Shown here: positions 40,349 through 52,605 of the stretch, one piece after another
Layout: every line of letters starts with the position of its first letter
Position numbering within the stretch: the first letter of the stretch is position 1
Source of the DNA: Sarocladium kiliense
Taxonomy: Eukaryota > Ascomycota > Sordariomycetes > Hypocreales > Sarocladiaceae
NCBI GenBank assembly: GCA_030734395.1
Contig: JAUZTG010000029.1
Span: 6,262,001-6,326,000 of the forward strand
Length of the DNA stretch: 64,000 nt
Reading direction: 5' to 3'
Made by a program: the position numbers and the translations under genes
Notes under the pieces: generated by a model
The model's input: the letters and a program-made list of their open reading frames with translations, nothing else
The model's database searches: none
Told to the model about the DNA's origin: nothing

Positions 40349-41614
40349 TTTGCGACCGGCAACTCTATCGAATGCTACTGCACCTCGTTTAGGTAAATCA
40401 GGTTCGCGATCGCATATCCAAGTCGTCAGCAGTCATCGTTCACTTCTCTCCAGTTGGGAAGGTAGTCAGGATAGAATGCCTAACAGGAGGGGTTTGGTGC
40501 GCCTGTGTTCACAGCGGGGCACTCGCCTCCAATCATCGACGAGCTCAAGGTGCACGTATTTCACGTGATTTCTCGTTGCGGCTGACGATGATGATCCGAA
40601 TTTCTAGAACTGAGATTGAGGCTCGGGTTGCGAACACAACATGCTAGTCGGATCATCATGGACCGTGTCTGCGTTCCCCACCTGCCGAACTTCGACAGCT
40701 AATCTAATTTGCTATGAGCATTACCATGATGGACACTGACAACATTACCCCTCATGTAAGCCCGAAGCTAACAACGGTCCGATCCGTCTCCATGCGATCA
40801 GAACCCTAGTGCTATCGAAAGTGATCCACTTGATGCAAGGCATTTCACTCGTGATGCTGTCAAACCGCTATTCTCGGAGCGAGGTTGAGATGAGAAGGGC
40901 CACCAAGGCGCTGATTCGAGAAATCACGTGGCATAGTCATAGTTGTAATTGTTCGCCTACTTCTCGTAGCCGCTGACTGATGGGCAGCAGAGCGGCCATC
41001 GCGTTAGCTTGACGCCTGAACTCGGTGGTGATATGTCAGCCTCCCCGAAGGCCCATAACCTTTGAAGCATGGAAATTTCGGCTTCTTTGCTGCACGTCAG
41101 AGCAAAATTCATCGCAAGAGGAATGAAAAGCTCTTCCAACTGCAAGCGCAGAAAGATTGGCCACGCGTGCATAAACATGTGCTTCACATGTTGCCTTTCC
41201 AACCAGACTCCAGTACACTCTCCCCAGTCTGAAACGTCGCACACGAGCGCATGATTTCGCAAATATAATGTTATATTTATGGCTCTCCGTCTGCTGTAAA
41301 GTAATGGTCAATGCAGAATCGCTATAAGGATTAATATATCCGAATTGACAGATTTGCGACCGTGGCTAGGGTGTACCAGGATGGCTAGCCACTCACAGGG
41401 CGGTGTTGACAGGGGCACACTGTGCTCACTTCTCGCTTCTCGCTTCAGGTTCCCTCAAATTTTATGTGTCGCTATGAACAACATCGGACCTCAACCCTGT
41501 ATCCTGATCCAAACTTCTGCTTGCGACACCACCAGTCTCTGCGACGTCCAACGGAGACTCCCACTTGAATACCGCCAGGAGCAAATTCCACCGTACCTAA
41601 TCACGGCTGCTTCT
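40349..41614. other. Intergenic region between the two NLR genes
   Basis: These 1.27 kb hold no domain, repeat or convincing spliced frame. I looked specifically for an effector domain lost from the TPR-type NLR and saw none. Confidence 0.4.
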
Positions 41615-44600
41615 TCATTTCTTCAACCATGAAATGAACAGTGCTGCGGATGTCAAAGATATTACCAGTGGTGTCGTTGGGTTTTGTAAGTCGACGGACT
41701 CGCTTTCCAAGCCAAATACGTACGCGAAGCAAAACCCCAGTGCTGGCGAAACGCATAGCAGCACGTACATGAAGACCATGCAACCGGAGACCTCCTCGAC
41801 GGCGTGTAGTCCCCAAAGTGGTATTCTGCCCTCGCTCAACTCGTTGAAGTATGACAATCTTTGAGGAATTCTTGGTACAGTATCTGTAGGGAGTGTCGGC
41901 TGGCAGTTAGCATCGTCTGCGAAAGAAGGAAGTTCCACCCAGAGAAAGCGTGGCCTATAGAACGGAGCTTGTATGAGGATTGTCAGAGGAAGACCCTGAT
42001 ACTTCGTCCTGATGATGAAAGGCTTCCGGTAGTGATGATAGATATGCTTGAACTCCTCCGGGCTGATAGGCGGCTCACACTCAGCTGGCCGTGGGGCATA
42101 ATAGTAACTCTCACTGTGCTGGGTGTCCTGCTCGGGTAGCCCGCTCCCGCGGAGGGAAAATCGTTTCGGCAGGAACTTTTCGAATTTGGCAAAATTGCAG
42201 TGTGAGAAGCGGTGAATTGAAAACCAATACCTCCAGAATCCTCGCAGCTCATAGTATCCGCTTTGAAGCTCGCGGGCGAATTTAAGAGTGTCGGGTATTT
42301 GAGAATGCACTTGAAACTGATGGAGGCGCAAGTTACTGCCGTTCACCATCAGAGCGATATATCTTACCCCAGAGGGATCTTGTCGCTGCCCTCGGCCATC
42401 TTGTTCGCTTCGTAGGTCTGTCGGCGCCTCCTGGTTGGGCAATCCCATGCGTGGCTGTTCGGCAGCTGCACTAGGCCATGATGCACTTCCAGTACCAAGC
42501 TGACTAGAACCTACTTCCGTGGATCTGGTGGCAGGGACAGGAAGGGGTATTGACGTTCCAGAAGCATCATCAAAGTCGGTGATGCTAGGCTCATGCTCGG
42601 CGAGTAAATGCCTTAGAGTATTGGTGCCGCGAGCCTCAGCCTTCGGTAGGTTTGATGCCAGCTTCGGATCTGAGAACTGAGGACTGTCGAAGCATCCAAA
42701 AGTAGGTCGTCGCTCAATCAGTTTGACAAGCTCCCTACCGAAGGTTTCTGGAACGTTCTCCCAGCGTTCATCGCGACAACTCTAAGAACTATGTCAGTCT
42801 TATGAATTATACTCCAGTAAAGGTCGACGTACACAAAACCACCGCAGTCGCACCTCACCAGGTTTTAGGGGTTTTCGTGGTGGAGAGAGTGGCCACCAGT
42901 TCCATGCTTCTTGAGTGAAATTCTCTAAGCCTAGTTTCAACCTATCCGGCCAAGAAACAGTCAAGTGGCATTCGACATCGATTCTTCGTGGCCGGGCGTG
43001 ATTGAGCTCGGATATCAGACAAGTAAGCCGTTCTTTGAGCCGTGCGGGCCCGAGGTAGTCTGCGTTCTTACTCCTTTGGTTGGTTTGGTCCATAAGGTCT
43101 TTCGCTGCCTGAACAAATGGAGGGAAGCATGCTGTGTCCGCGGGATCCGCCGTTACTGCGGTCACATCATCGAGACTGGGTGCGTCCTGAGTGGTGAATG
43201 GCGTCAACATTCTTTCTCCCGATGCTGTGGGAATTGTCACTGCAACGTCCATTGACTGATGTTGTAAATCGGCTTGTGACTGGGCTTCATCCGATGAAGC
43301 GTGAAGCATAGATTCAGGTTGAAACTCGTACCGGTCGCTGTATGCTCCAGGACGATAATGCAGGAACGTCTGGTCGCTAATGTTTCCACTGATGATCCCC
43401 GCCTGGAAGCCTGAGTTCTGCTGGCCGAAGGAGATTGTTGTCGAACCCTCGTTGCGGACGTCGACGCCCTGCGTCTCAAGAAGCAGCTTGACAACCTGCT
43501 CGTGTCCCCTTGAGGCAGCCTGTGATAGTGGTGTCCATCCACCATCATCCTTCGAGTCGATGTCGACGCCCTGCGTCTCAAGAAGCAGCTTGACAACCTG
43601 CTCGTGTCCCTCTGAAGCAGCCAGTGATAGTGGTGTCCGTCCATATTCATCCTTCGAGTCGATGTCGACGCCCTGCGTCTCAAGAAGCAGCTTGACAACC
43701 TGCTCGTGTCCCCTTGAGGCAGCCTGTGATAGTGGTGTCCGTCCATATTCATCCTTCGAGTCGATGTCGACGCCCTGCGTCTCAAGAAGCAGCTTGACAA
43801 CCTGCTCGTGTCCCCTTGAAGCAGCCCGCGATAGTGGTGTCCATCCACCATCATCCTTCGAGTCGACGTCGACGCCCTGCGTATCAAGAAGCAGCTTGAC
43901 AACCTGCTCGTGTCCCCCTGAAGCAGCCTGTGATAGTGGTGTCCATCCATGTTTATTCTTCGAGTCGACGTCGACGCCCTGCGTATCAAGAAGCAGCTTG
44001 ACAACCTGCTCGTATCCCCCTGAAGCAGCCTGTGATAGTGGTGTCCATCCATGTTTATTCTTCGAGTCGACGTCGACGCCCTGCGTATCAAGAAGCAGCT
44101 TGACAACCTGCTCGTGTCCCCCTGAAGCAGCCTGTGATAGTGGTGTCTGTCCATATTCATCCTTCGAGTCGACGTCGACGCCCTGCGTCTCAAGAAGCAG
44201 CTTGACAACCTGCTCGTGTCCCTCTGAAGCAGCCAGTGATAGTGGTGTCCGTCCATATTCATCCTTCGAGTCGATGTCGACGCCCTGCGTCTCAAGAAGC
44301 ATCTTGACAACCTGCTCGTGTCCGTTCCAAGCAGCCTGTGATAGTGGTGTCCGTCCATATTCATCCTTCGAGTCGATGTCGACGCCCTGCGTCTCAAGAA
44401 GCATCTTGACAACCTGCTCGTGTCCGTTCCAAGCAGCCAGTAATAGTGGTGTCCTCCCATGACTGTCCTTGGTATCTGGACGATCGCTCTTACACAGAAA
44501 ATGCTTCATCACTTTGCCTAGCCCAAAATATGCCGCAACATGGAGTCTTCGCATTCCCACTGGGAAGTCTTGGCTATATGATTGCTTCCATGGTTGTTTG

Positions 44601-46576
44601 ACAGTTGTTAAAGCCTGTATTTGTGCCTCCAAATGCTTTTCGCTTTCTAAGAACCGTATTACATCTTGAGAAACCTCTACAGCCTCTCGAGCATGGTCAC
44701 CCCAGAAATGGGAGGAGTAGTCGAAAAGAGGTTCCGACCGTAATCGGTCTTCGAACTCCCCATCGTTGTGGCAGATACCTTCTTCGAATGCGCTGAAATT
44801 GAGATATGTAACGCAGGTCTCCGTGATTTCTCTTTGTGCACTGGGGAACCATCGTGTCCGCGAGCGCTCAAAATATTCTTGTGTCGTGTAGTGCACCAGG
44901 CGGATGATGTTGCTCTCTTCGTCAATAGTGACCAGGCCTGCACAAACAGAAATGATATCCCCTAGCTGTGGAATATTCTCCGGATCCAGCCACGTCTGTC
45001 CGATTTCGACTCCGAGTGCGTGCTGCAGCTCTGTGGTAGATAGCGGTCGTTTGGCGCAGGTGATCCATGACAGAACTTGCTTGGCCAGTTCTTCCTGAGC
45101 AGGCAGTTGACCCTGGATTCGCTCCATTGCATCATTATACGCGTCGTCATACGCTTGAGAGCCGGCTTTCAGTCTCCCAAGTGCCACCCTCACGGCCTTT
45201 ATAGTACTGAGACCTTTCAAAGAGTCGAGATGCAATTTCGCAAGTAAGAACCTGGCCGAGTCAATATCGCCACAGAAGATGAAGGGAGCATTATCATACA
45301 TTCCATCAACAACCTCGACCATCTTGGCCACAACTTCGTCCTGTAAAGTCGGACTCCGTGCAATAACGGTCGACACGTAAACCATATTACCTTGGAGATA
45401 TCTTCGAATATCTTCCGGGTGCGCCCGGATCTCTAGCGATACGCTATTTTTGAATTGGTCGATGATGTTTTGAATGTATCTCGATGTTGCAAAGATGTTG
45501 GCTCCCGAGGTCTTTTGCAGCGCAAACAGCTCTGCTATGAATTTGACTCGACTACCATCGGATAGCTGGCACTCGTCGAGGGCGTCGACAACGATGAAGA
45601 CCCTGGAAAACAGTCTCGCCACAGTCTGCAGGGCACTGGACAGTTCGTCAAGTGATGGCCTAGCTCGGCCCTTGTGCTTGTCGTAGAGGCTCCTTATGCA
45701 TTCTGGTAAGGGTGACTGGTTCTGGGATAGCTGCTTTAGCAGACTTGACAGTAGACCCTCCACCTTCTGATCGGCTTCTCGTCGGAAGTTGCAGTATAGG
45801 AATGCGACGGCAACACGGCAGTCATCGCGAAATCGCTCGTGGAGATCATCCACTACGATCGATGTGAGGACTGTCTTGCCAGCTCCGGGGATCCCTGGAC
45901 AAAACAGAGTCTGTCGAATGGCCTCAACCCATTGCTGATAGTCCGTAGAGTCTAGCAGCCATTGTCCCGTGCCCGATTGTCGAAGTCGGAGAAAGTCGCT
46001 CTGCTGAGAGCTGTAATCTATCGACGTGATCCAGTCGAGAATAGCTTGACTATCCTGATCTGTCTGCCAGATCCGCTGCTCTTTCCTTGCCTCGGTGACT
46101 TCTTTGTAGGTATGAGAGGCAAGAGCCAGGGCGTCGACAGCCACCAGCCTATTCAAGGCTCCACACTGGCGCTGAAGGTTCTCAACCGCTTCTCTTCTTC
46201 TTCTTGACAGAAATGCGCCTTTGAGTCGCTCCCAGCCGACTTTGCCCCCGTAGGTTTGCTTCGTCAAGTCTTTGAGCAGATTATCCAGCTCCTGCTTGCA
46301 TGTCGCCACCATCGCAGAGGCATCTGTGGATCCCGCTGATGGCCCGAGTTGCGTCAGGAGGGAAGAATGCCGGCCACGAAATGCATCTTGGAAGTCGTTG
46401 TTTAGAAAAAGGTTCGTGTTTGTCTCGGACAGGATTGTCTTCAGCGTCTGCACCTCGGTCTGGAAGTGCTTCGCCTCATCTGGCGCGTCTTTCCAATCCA
46501 GGCCGAGCTGCACGAGGGCTTGGATGATCTGGCCGGCGACACCAATTACGCCAATGATTCCAAAAGGATCAGCCAT
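41615..46576 (-). CDS. NACHT-ankyrin NLR with C-terminal membrane extension (1636 aa)
   Basis: Exons 42833-46576 and 41615-42781 with a 51-nt GTACGT...TTAG intron, phase 0. The N-terminus (MADPFGIIGVIGVAGQIIQA) is the fungal STAND N-terminal helical domain. The NACHT at about residues 225-390 has GIPGAGKTVLTSIVVDDL and FIVVDALDEC. A winged-helix segment follows (LSWITCAKRPLSTTELQHAL, IIRLVHYTTQEYF). Residues about 700-1040 hold one diverged and ten nearly identical ankyrin repeats. The spliced second exon joins LRWFC to SCRDERWENV, the RLRW-C-x-C fungal C-terminal motif. It continues with YIALMVNGSNLRLHQFQVHS and YYELRGFWRYWF, then one or two membrane helices (CMVFMYVLLCVSPALGF). It is likely an allorecognition or defence sensor, perhaps membrane-attached. 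The 360-codon open frame opposite the repeats is a shadow. Confidence 0.9.
43450..44470. repeat. Ten 102-bp ankyrin-coding tandem repeats
   Basis: Units encode GRTPLSQAASRGHEQVVKLL followed by a constant ETQGVDIDSKDEY-type linker. Variable codons are restricted: D/N-E/K/D-Y/H/G, R/Q/W before TPL, Q/L/R, W/S-N/E/G/R, E/D before TQG, I/V. The variable sites lie on the beta-hairpin and first helix, the usual ligand surface. Confidence 0.9.
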
Positions 46577-46971
46577 GTCACGTCTGCTGTCAGAAGTTTA
46601 ACGAGGTCGCGCGATGGGACAATGGGAGAAGAGGATCGTTATTTGAGCTCAAGGCAGAAGTCTCCCTCCAAAGGCGGGGCTGTGCAGATGATCAGGCTCT
46701 CCTTCACCATGCGAGGCGAAGCAAGGCACTTGCGGGCTGGGCTCCCAGCAGAACGAACATCATTCATTGGTGGCGGATATGGCCCAGCGCATTTACAGCA
46801 GAACGAATCAGACAAAAGGGGCCAGGTGGCGGGATGATAGTATTATCGGAGTCGGGGCAAGACCAGCAGTATTCGTTTTGGTCAGGATAGGGTACCCAAG
46901 GCGATGAGCACAGTGCTTTCTGAGGACCCCTACTTTTGGAACATTAGTCATCAGTGTCTTCTTCTCTAGCG

Positions 46972-47480
46972 CTAACCAAATTCGTTCATCCTTTGATTTG
47001 CTTCTACGGCAACTGCCGCACTGTGAAGAACTTGGCAATGCTGGAGTGGAGGTAAAACAACTGCATGCTGAATCAACAGCATGCAATTAAGAGCCGAGTG
47101 GTAGGGTGCCAAGGGACAGCGCGGAAATGCCACCTGGATGAGAAGCGATCTATCTTTGCCAATTACACCACGCAGCTGTGATTGCAAGTTGCAGAAGGAG
47201 TATAGAAATGATCCGATAACATAGTTTACGTGAACGAAATAATTTCGATTGTGAATGTGACGTTGAGATTGAATTGAAAACAAAGTACCTGCATTTTGGC
47301 TCGGCACGGAGGGTGGCTCGCGACGTGGGGATGATCAGGAAGCGACCCAAAAACCACGGTGATGATTTCCACTGGTAGGTGAAGCAAGGAAATCGAATCT
47401 TGTGAGGGCACGTTTCGCTTCTGGACTCTTCTCCGGCAGGGCGCGAAGTATGCTCGTGGGTTTAAAGGCAATGAGGACAT
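46972..47480 (-). CDS. Short F-box-like gene or remnant (131 aa)
   Basis: Exons 47289-47480 and 46972-47175 with a 113-nt intron. The first exon has an F-box-like start (SISLLHLPVEIITVVFGSLP). The second is Leu/His-rich without a recognised domain. Normal fungal F-box proteins are much longer, so this is probably a truncated gene. A related fragment lies at 37741. The flanking 46577-46971 and 47481-48101 contain nothing I recognise. Confidence 0.35.
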
Positions 47481-48101
47481 CCGGACGTTCCAGGGAGAGA
47501 TGAGCGAGCAGGCTCTTTTCAATTCACGCGGCGCTGTACTAACATGTGTCTCACCCCCTCTCAGCGGGGTCACGAGCCAGGTGCTACGCCGCAGCTGGAC
47601 GGCTGTTTTCGTGTCTTGGCTGTTACATCCTCAAGGCAAGCTTATCTCAAGCTTGTCACATCATTTCTTACGCCTGTGATGGTTACTAGCTTCACTCGTA
47701 GCAAATTCCAGTGCGCCGAGGTCCAAGTCTTAGGTTCCTCCGGGAGCTGTGTCTAGATCGAACTGTCACATTCCGGGCGGTAAAGGTTGCTAAATGTGAC
47801 AAGCTGAAACTTTTGCAGCTTCAGGACGGCGACGTGGCGCGTATCTTCATGATGTGACAGGTCAGCTTTGAATGTAACAATCCATGTGCATACAGTAGTA
47901 CGAGGTACTTGCCATGACCGATCAGTAGTGGTTGAGGATGTACCTATACTTCAGAGCTACGATGCCCCACCATGTTTCGCCACCCTGGATTCTGCCAGGA
48001 TTCTGTAGGCATAGTGTATCTGAAAACAGCAATCATGGCTTCCATTTCATGAGGATCTAGTCTGTCAAAAGTGGCAGCCACAAAGCGCTGGACAAGAACT
48101 T

Positions 48102-48140
48102 GACGGGATCCCGTGTATTCTACTAGGTATGGTCGTATGT
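48102..48140 (-). pseudogene. 5S rRNA fragment 1 (first 39 nt)
   Basis: On the minus strand it starts ACATACGACCATACCTAGTA and reaches the conserved CACGGGATCCCGTC, then departs from 5S sequence into AAGTTCTTGTCC. The 3' two-thirds of the molecule, including the internal control region, are missing. The breakpoint is the same as in the fragment at 59812. Confidence 0.85.
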
Positions 48141-48368
48141 ACAAGAAGGAGGTAATAATTTAACTTATAATCTTGACAATACCGCAATAACTGGTCGTTC
48201 CTTACGGAACCGGCCAGCGGATTTGACGGGGGACGACGATAAATAATACTAGATCTCCTGACCACTATACTACGGACATGTCAAGTTGCGAGCCGTTAAA
48301 GGTCGCTGTACTCGTACCTGCAAGACTGGAGATCCGATCCACAATGAAACAAAACCATCCTGCAGTGC

Positions 48369-49001
48369 TCACTCGCCTTTGCGTTCCAAAGTCTTGCCTA
48401 GAGTCTCTCTGATGAAGATCTCACTGTAAAGCCTCAGATGCGGATCCAACATGGGATTGTTGACCATCTGCAGCAATTGTTCATCCTTGTCGTCGGTAAG
48501 CAAGACAATGCGCCAAGTGTCAATCGGGTCTTCCTCGGTACCCTTAGCCGCATGCTCAACATAGAACAAGGGCTGGTCTACTCCAGACACATATTTCTCC
48601 CCGTCTGGGCCAGTCGCTTCTGGGATGCCGATGAACAGCGCCTCGTGCTTGTCCGGATCGACGCGGATCTGCTCAATGACGGTGGTGAACTCGTTGGGTC
48701 TGGGCCATGTGCGCTGGACTGTCACGCGCGTGAAGAACTCGACGTTGCCTTCGCGGCTGACGTTAAACACCTTGAGGCTGCCGGGTTGGATGAGAGGTCG
48801 GAGATATTTGGCTGGATTGCGAGCTTTCTGAGCCTTCATATCCCAGAGCTGGCTCAAGGTAAGAGTCAGGGGACCATCGGTGGTGTATCTCTCGCGGATG
48901 AGCTCGTTGATGTTCTGGTCAGGGTGTATGCTTGATGTGTGTTTTGGGTTGGCGAAAGCCGCGTCAAATACCTCTCTGTGTTTGACGTCGGCGGAAGACA
49001 T
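48369..49001 (-). CDS. Hypothetical cytosolic protein (210 aa)
   Basis: A single exon; the first ATG of the frame at 49001 gives MSSADVKHREVFDAAFANPK. The composition is that of an ordinary globular protein (TVQRTWPRPNEFTTVIEQIR, DTWRIVLLTDDKDEQLLQMV), without signal peptide or membrane segments. I do not recognise the family. It appears isolated, with no co-oriented neighbour close by. Confidence 0.65.
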   Translation of the reverse strand: MSSADVKHREVFDAAFANPKHTSSIHPDQNINELIRERYTTDGPLTLTLSQLWDMKAQKARNPAKYLRPLIQPGSLKVFNVSREGNVEFFTRVTVQRTWPRPNEFTTVIEQIRVDPDKHEALFIGIPEATGPDGEKYVSGVDQPLFYVEHAAKGTEEDPIDTWRIVLLTDDKDEQLLQMVNNPMLDPHLRLYSEIFIRETLGKTLERKGE

Positions 49002-50179
49002 GGCGTGGGAACTGTCTGGGAGATGTCGCAAGTGAGAAGACACACTTCTGTTCTGAACTTCGTGCTGTAATGATAAGGATCTAAGTGTTGGTCCCTGGGA
49101 TAAGCATGACGAAGTGAGGGGAACAGCACCATCTTAAGTATCTGGTCATCCATAACGGTGATCACTATTGAGTTTCGGCGCCGAGATCATTAACGTCGGG
49201 ACGACTTGCTGACATTCTATTCCAGAATCAGACTGGTCAGCGCGAATGCGAATGCTCATCTGTGCGGCTGCGGCGCGGAGCGAAAGCTTCAAATCGCGTA
49301 CCCAATCGCGTCCTCAGACCATCCCCCTCCTTCGATTGCGTTCTCAATACCAAGGCGTGTCCGTTCACGTCTCTGCTTACGCCAAACCTACTAGTGCACT
49401 AATCCTGCGAGGACTTCAGTACAATGTAAGCCATGAGAATCCTTGAAGAGGTATTCTTTTCGTTCCTCTCTGGCCGATTATCTGCTACACCGGCTCAACC
49501 CGCGGAGCTACAGCTTACCCCGCAGGAGGCCAGAGCTGACATCTACCAACACCAGCGCTTGAAAATCCGGCTCCAATACGATGTATAGCTGTCGGAGCAC
49601 TGATGATCATTTCGAAAGAGCTTATAGGACTTCGAATGATTTTAGTCGTATGTGGAAATGCTGAAGCCCATGCGTACGATTCTCACAGCTCACATCCCCA
49701 GTCAAGCTTCCGAAGCAGTGGTGTTAGTCGCCAGAGCCGTAGCCCATGTAAGCCCTATGGTTCGTTGCACCCTACTGCAGTCATCAATAGAACCGGCAAA
49801 AACTACTGAAAACTGCCTGCCGTGAATCCGCAGATTCCAAGGGGAAATGCGACCGCAATCCCACGTGTCGCGACCAGTGCCGGATCGTTAACACGGCGAG
49901 AGCTCATAATGGCAACCCTGTATTGTGACTCTCGAGTCGTCTTGCAAGATGCTGCTGCATGAGTCCAAAGTCAGATCGTGACAGGCGTCAATGGCATTCA
50001 TGCGGGCTTTTGTAGCTCTTGGGGATCAACAGAGGGTGGCTACTGAACAGAGTGCGTGATGGAAAAGTGTGTCGCATCATATTGAGCTATTGAGAGCTCC
50101 CTGGCCAATAACTACATCCGAGGCTGAGCGGTAACCCCTATGTTAAGCAACGTCCGGTCCAGCCTTGATCTTGCAGGTA
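49002..50179. other. Intergenic region
   Basis: About 1.2 kb. No gene, repeat or RNA gene is recognised, and short frames here lack introns or domains. Confidence 0.4.
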
Positions 50180-51975
50180 TTACAATACCGCAAATCTACT
50201 CTTAGCCCGAACTGCATGTCCGTAATAATAAAGCAAATACGGAATAGGGACTAACGCAACGGAGATACACGCGAGGATCGTGAGAGTGTAGTGTGTGCCC
50301 ATGCTCTCGTACCACGGGATGCCAGCCACAGTCATACCTCCAGCCACGACATATCGTACAAGAGAAACGAATGTAAGGGCCGATGCCGCAAATATCTCGT
50401 AGGAGTCGATGACGTACATGTAGACGCAGAGGAAGATGCCCATCACAGCGTATCCGAACAAAGAGACGGCAAGAATGGCCGACCAAATGCTGACGCGGGA
50501 GTAGTTGGTCCATCCGAGCCAGAACAGGGAGACTGGCATCGCGATGGCAGCTCCGAATGTGGCGTACCAGAGCCGGATTTCGGGTTTGAAGAGGCTCCCG
50601 GCTTCTTTTCTCGTGCGCTTCAGGGTCATGCGATAGATGACAACAACAAGAAGGAAGTTGAGCTCGGTGCCGATTAGCATGGCGACGAAGATGGTGTGTG
50701 AAAGTCCCTGACTGATGCCATATGTATGCTCAAAGATGTAGGGCCACCCGACGAGGAATGTGAACAGGACGATGTAGACGACGGTGATGTACAATGTCAT
50801 TGCCATGATGATGGGCTCCGTCAGCATCAGAAACGGCCTCGTCATGCTCACTTTGAGACGGCTCAGTAAAGTAGCATCCTCAATCTCATGTTCGCCGCGA
50901 AAACGAGCATCTCCAGTGATGCGTCGGTAGTGTGCAGCCTTCCACTGTAGAAGGAGAGGTCCGTACGTCTCAGGCAGAAAAAGCAGGACAAGAACGAGGA
51001 CTAGTCCTGATGCTATGAGCATCGTCCACTCAGCCCAACGCCAGCTCACAACTTTAGACGGGCCAATGTAGGCGCCAATCACGGGACCGAGCATAGGTCC
51101 CATGAAGGAGGGAATGGCATAAAGCGGGAAAGCCCAAGTCTTCTCAAGGCTGTTGAACATGTCTGCAACAGATCCTCCTGTGCAGACGAGCGCAGCCGAG
51201 GCGCAGCACCCAGCCAAGAAGCGGAAAGTGATCTGGGCGCCAAAGTTGGGCGCGAGAGCAGCGCCCATGATCCAGATCATGAAGATGATGAGAGATCCTG
51301 TATAGACCACGTTGCGACCGAACGCCTCCGAGAAGGGGCCGGCAACGAGTGACCCTATGCCCATCCCAGCGAGATAAAGTCCTATTGTTGATGGTAGTGG
51401 TTAGCTTCATTCGTGATTTGACAAGCAACCATGGCACATTTACCTGTCGCAAGTGATTCTGCCACTTCGCTCACGTTCAAATCCTTGGCAGCTTGAGGGA
51501 GAACCGCCGCATCAATTGCGGAGGCCGCAGTGAGAACCATGGCAATGAGGGCAATCTGGATTGTGACACCGACTCGTCTCATCAGAGGCCAGTTGCGCGG
51601 CATGCGAGGATCATCTGGCCCTGCCCATCCCACGATAAAGACCTGGCCACCGTCCCGATGGTTAACGTTGATGCCCGTGAGCGCCGGGGCAAGGGTGTCT
51701 CCGCCACCATCATCCGACCCTGAGTCCTGGACATCGCCATTTGCATGTCTTTGCTGACTGATGGCTGAAGATAGCTCGAGTCCCAGATCACCATTTGCAC
51801 TCTGAGCTTCGAGAGAACTTTGCGTTGCCTCTCTCATCACCCCGCCAGTCCCAAGCCTCGTGTCGCCGTTGGTCCATCGATGCTGAAAGGAGTGGCCGCT
51901 GGCCTTTTGTGCGTCATGGTCTAACTGCGCCTGCGCTGCAACGCCTGCGTGGCGGTACTGGAGTAGTGACTGCAT
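50180..51975 (-). CDS. MFS multidrug-type transporter (DHA1-like, 577 aa)
   Basis: Exons 51444-51975 and 50180-51381 with a 62-nt GTAAAT...TAG intron. The start at 51975 is the first ATG of the frame. A hydrophilic N-terminus of about 120 residues is followed by DPRMPRNWPLMRR, the phrase before helix 1 in fungal DHA1 pumps. Twelve hydrophobic segments follow, with the loop 2-3 signature GPFSEAFGRNVVY and, at helix 5, MLGPVIGAYIG (antiporter motif C). The central loop has the usual LPETYGPLLL. It probably exports drugs or metabolites at the plasma membrane. It is divergent from a Zn2Cys6 regulator, its likely controller. Confidence 0.9.
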
Positions 51976-52605
51976 CTCGTCCCGATTATGATCGCTGCTG
52001 CTGGAGTAGAGCAAGTTCTGTAGGTGCGAAGTGACAGCCACGGAGGCCCTCCTCGTTCGGCCGATTTATGAGAGCAAACGCAGGCTTAGAAACCAAAAGG
52101 AGAATATACCTTTCTGAAGAGTTCGTAGATGGGCGTAGAGTCGCTTATTCTTTTGTTCAAGCATTTCAGCCCGAGATTATGTCCGATTAGGGTCTCCACT
52201 CAAGATAACTATCAGGTAGTCCGAAAGTTTGGTGTCGTCCTCATTGTCATCAGAGTGAATACCTGCCAGTTCGGTACTCGTAGCTGAATCGTGCACATAC
52301 GATAGACCTATTAATAAGAGCTGGATACATTGCTGGAGGTTTTGATCCAACGTGTTTCCATTTCAGCCTCTTCCCAGCGAATCCACAGCGATTATCAATC
52401 AGTGGACAGGAACAGTATGTCCGAGCGACCTCCATGACGTTCATTTTCCCCGAGAAAGATGGGTCTACAGGAAGCCTGTCGGACAAAACGTAGCATTTCC
52501 TCCGATCCGATCCGCAAAGCCACCCCATCTCACCCGTTCAAACAATCCCGATTGCAACAGCTAGCTAAAAGGCCTTCAGCCTTGGGCATCGAGGAAACTC
52601 AACCA
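51976..52605. promoter_or_regulatory. Divergent promoter, transporter / regulator
   Basis: These 630 bp lie between the transporter start and the chosen regulator start. An in-frame ATG at about 52459 could extend the regulator by 49 residues. I did not identify CGG-n-CCG sites with confidence. Confidence 0.45.

Noticed and set aside
43380..44462. A 360-codon open frame on the plus strand, opposite the ankyrin repeats
   Set aside because: It is the complement of a perfect in-frame tandem repeat, so its openness and repeats (Ser/Cys/Pro-rich) follow from the ankyrin coding. The minus strand has the recognised domains.
43450..44470. Regular repeats considered as a CRISPR array
   Set aside because: The repeats are contiguous, coding and eukaryotic; there are no unique spacers.
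48200..48276. tRNA-like sequence on the minus strand (TCCGTAGTATAGTGGTCAGG at about 48257-48276)
   Set aside because: It has a good A-box/D-arm, but I find no matching acceptor stem, no anticodon arm and only a poor B-box. It may be a tRNA fragment or SINE-like remnant next to the 5S fragment, not a supported gene.
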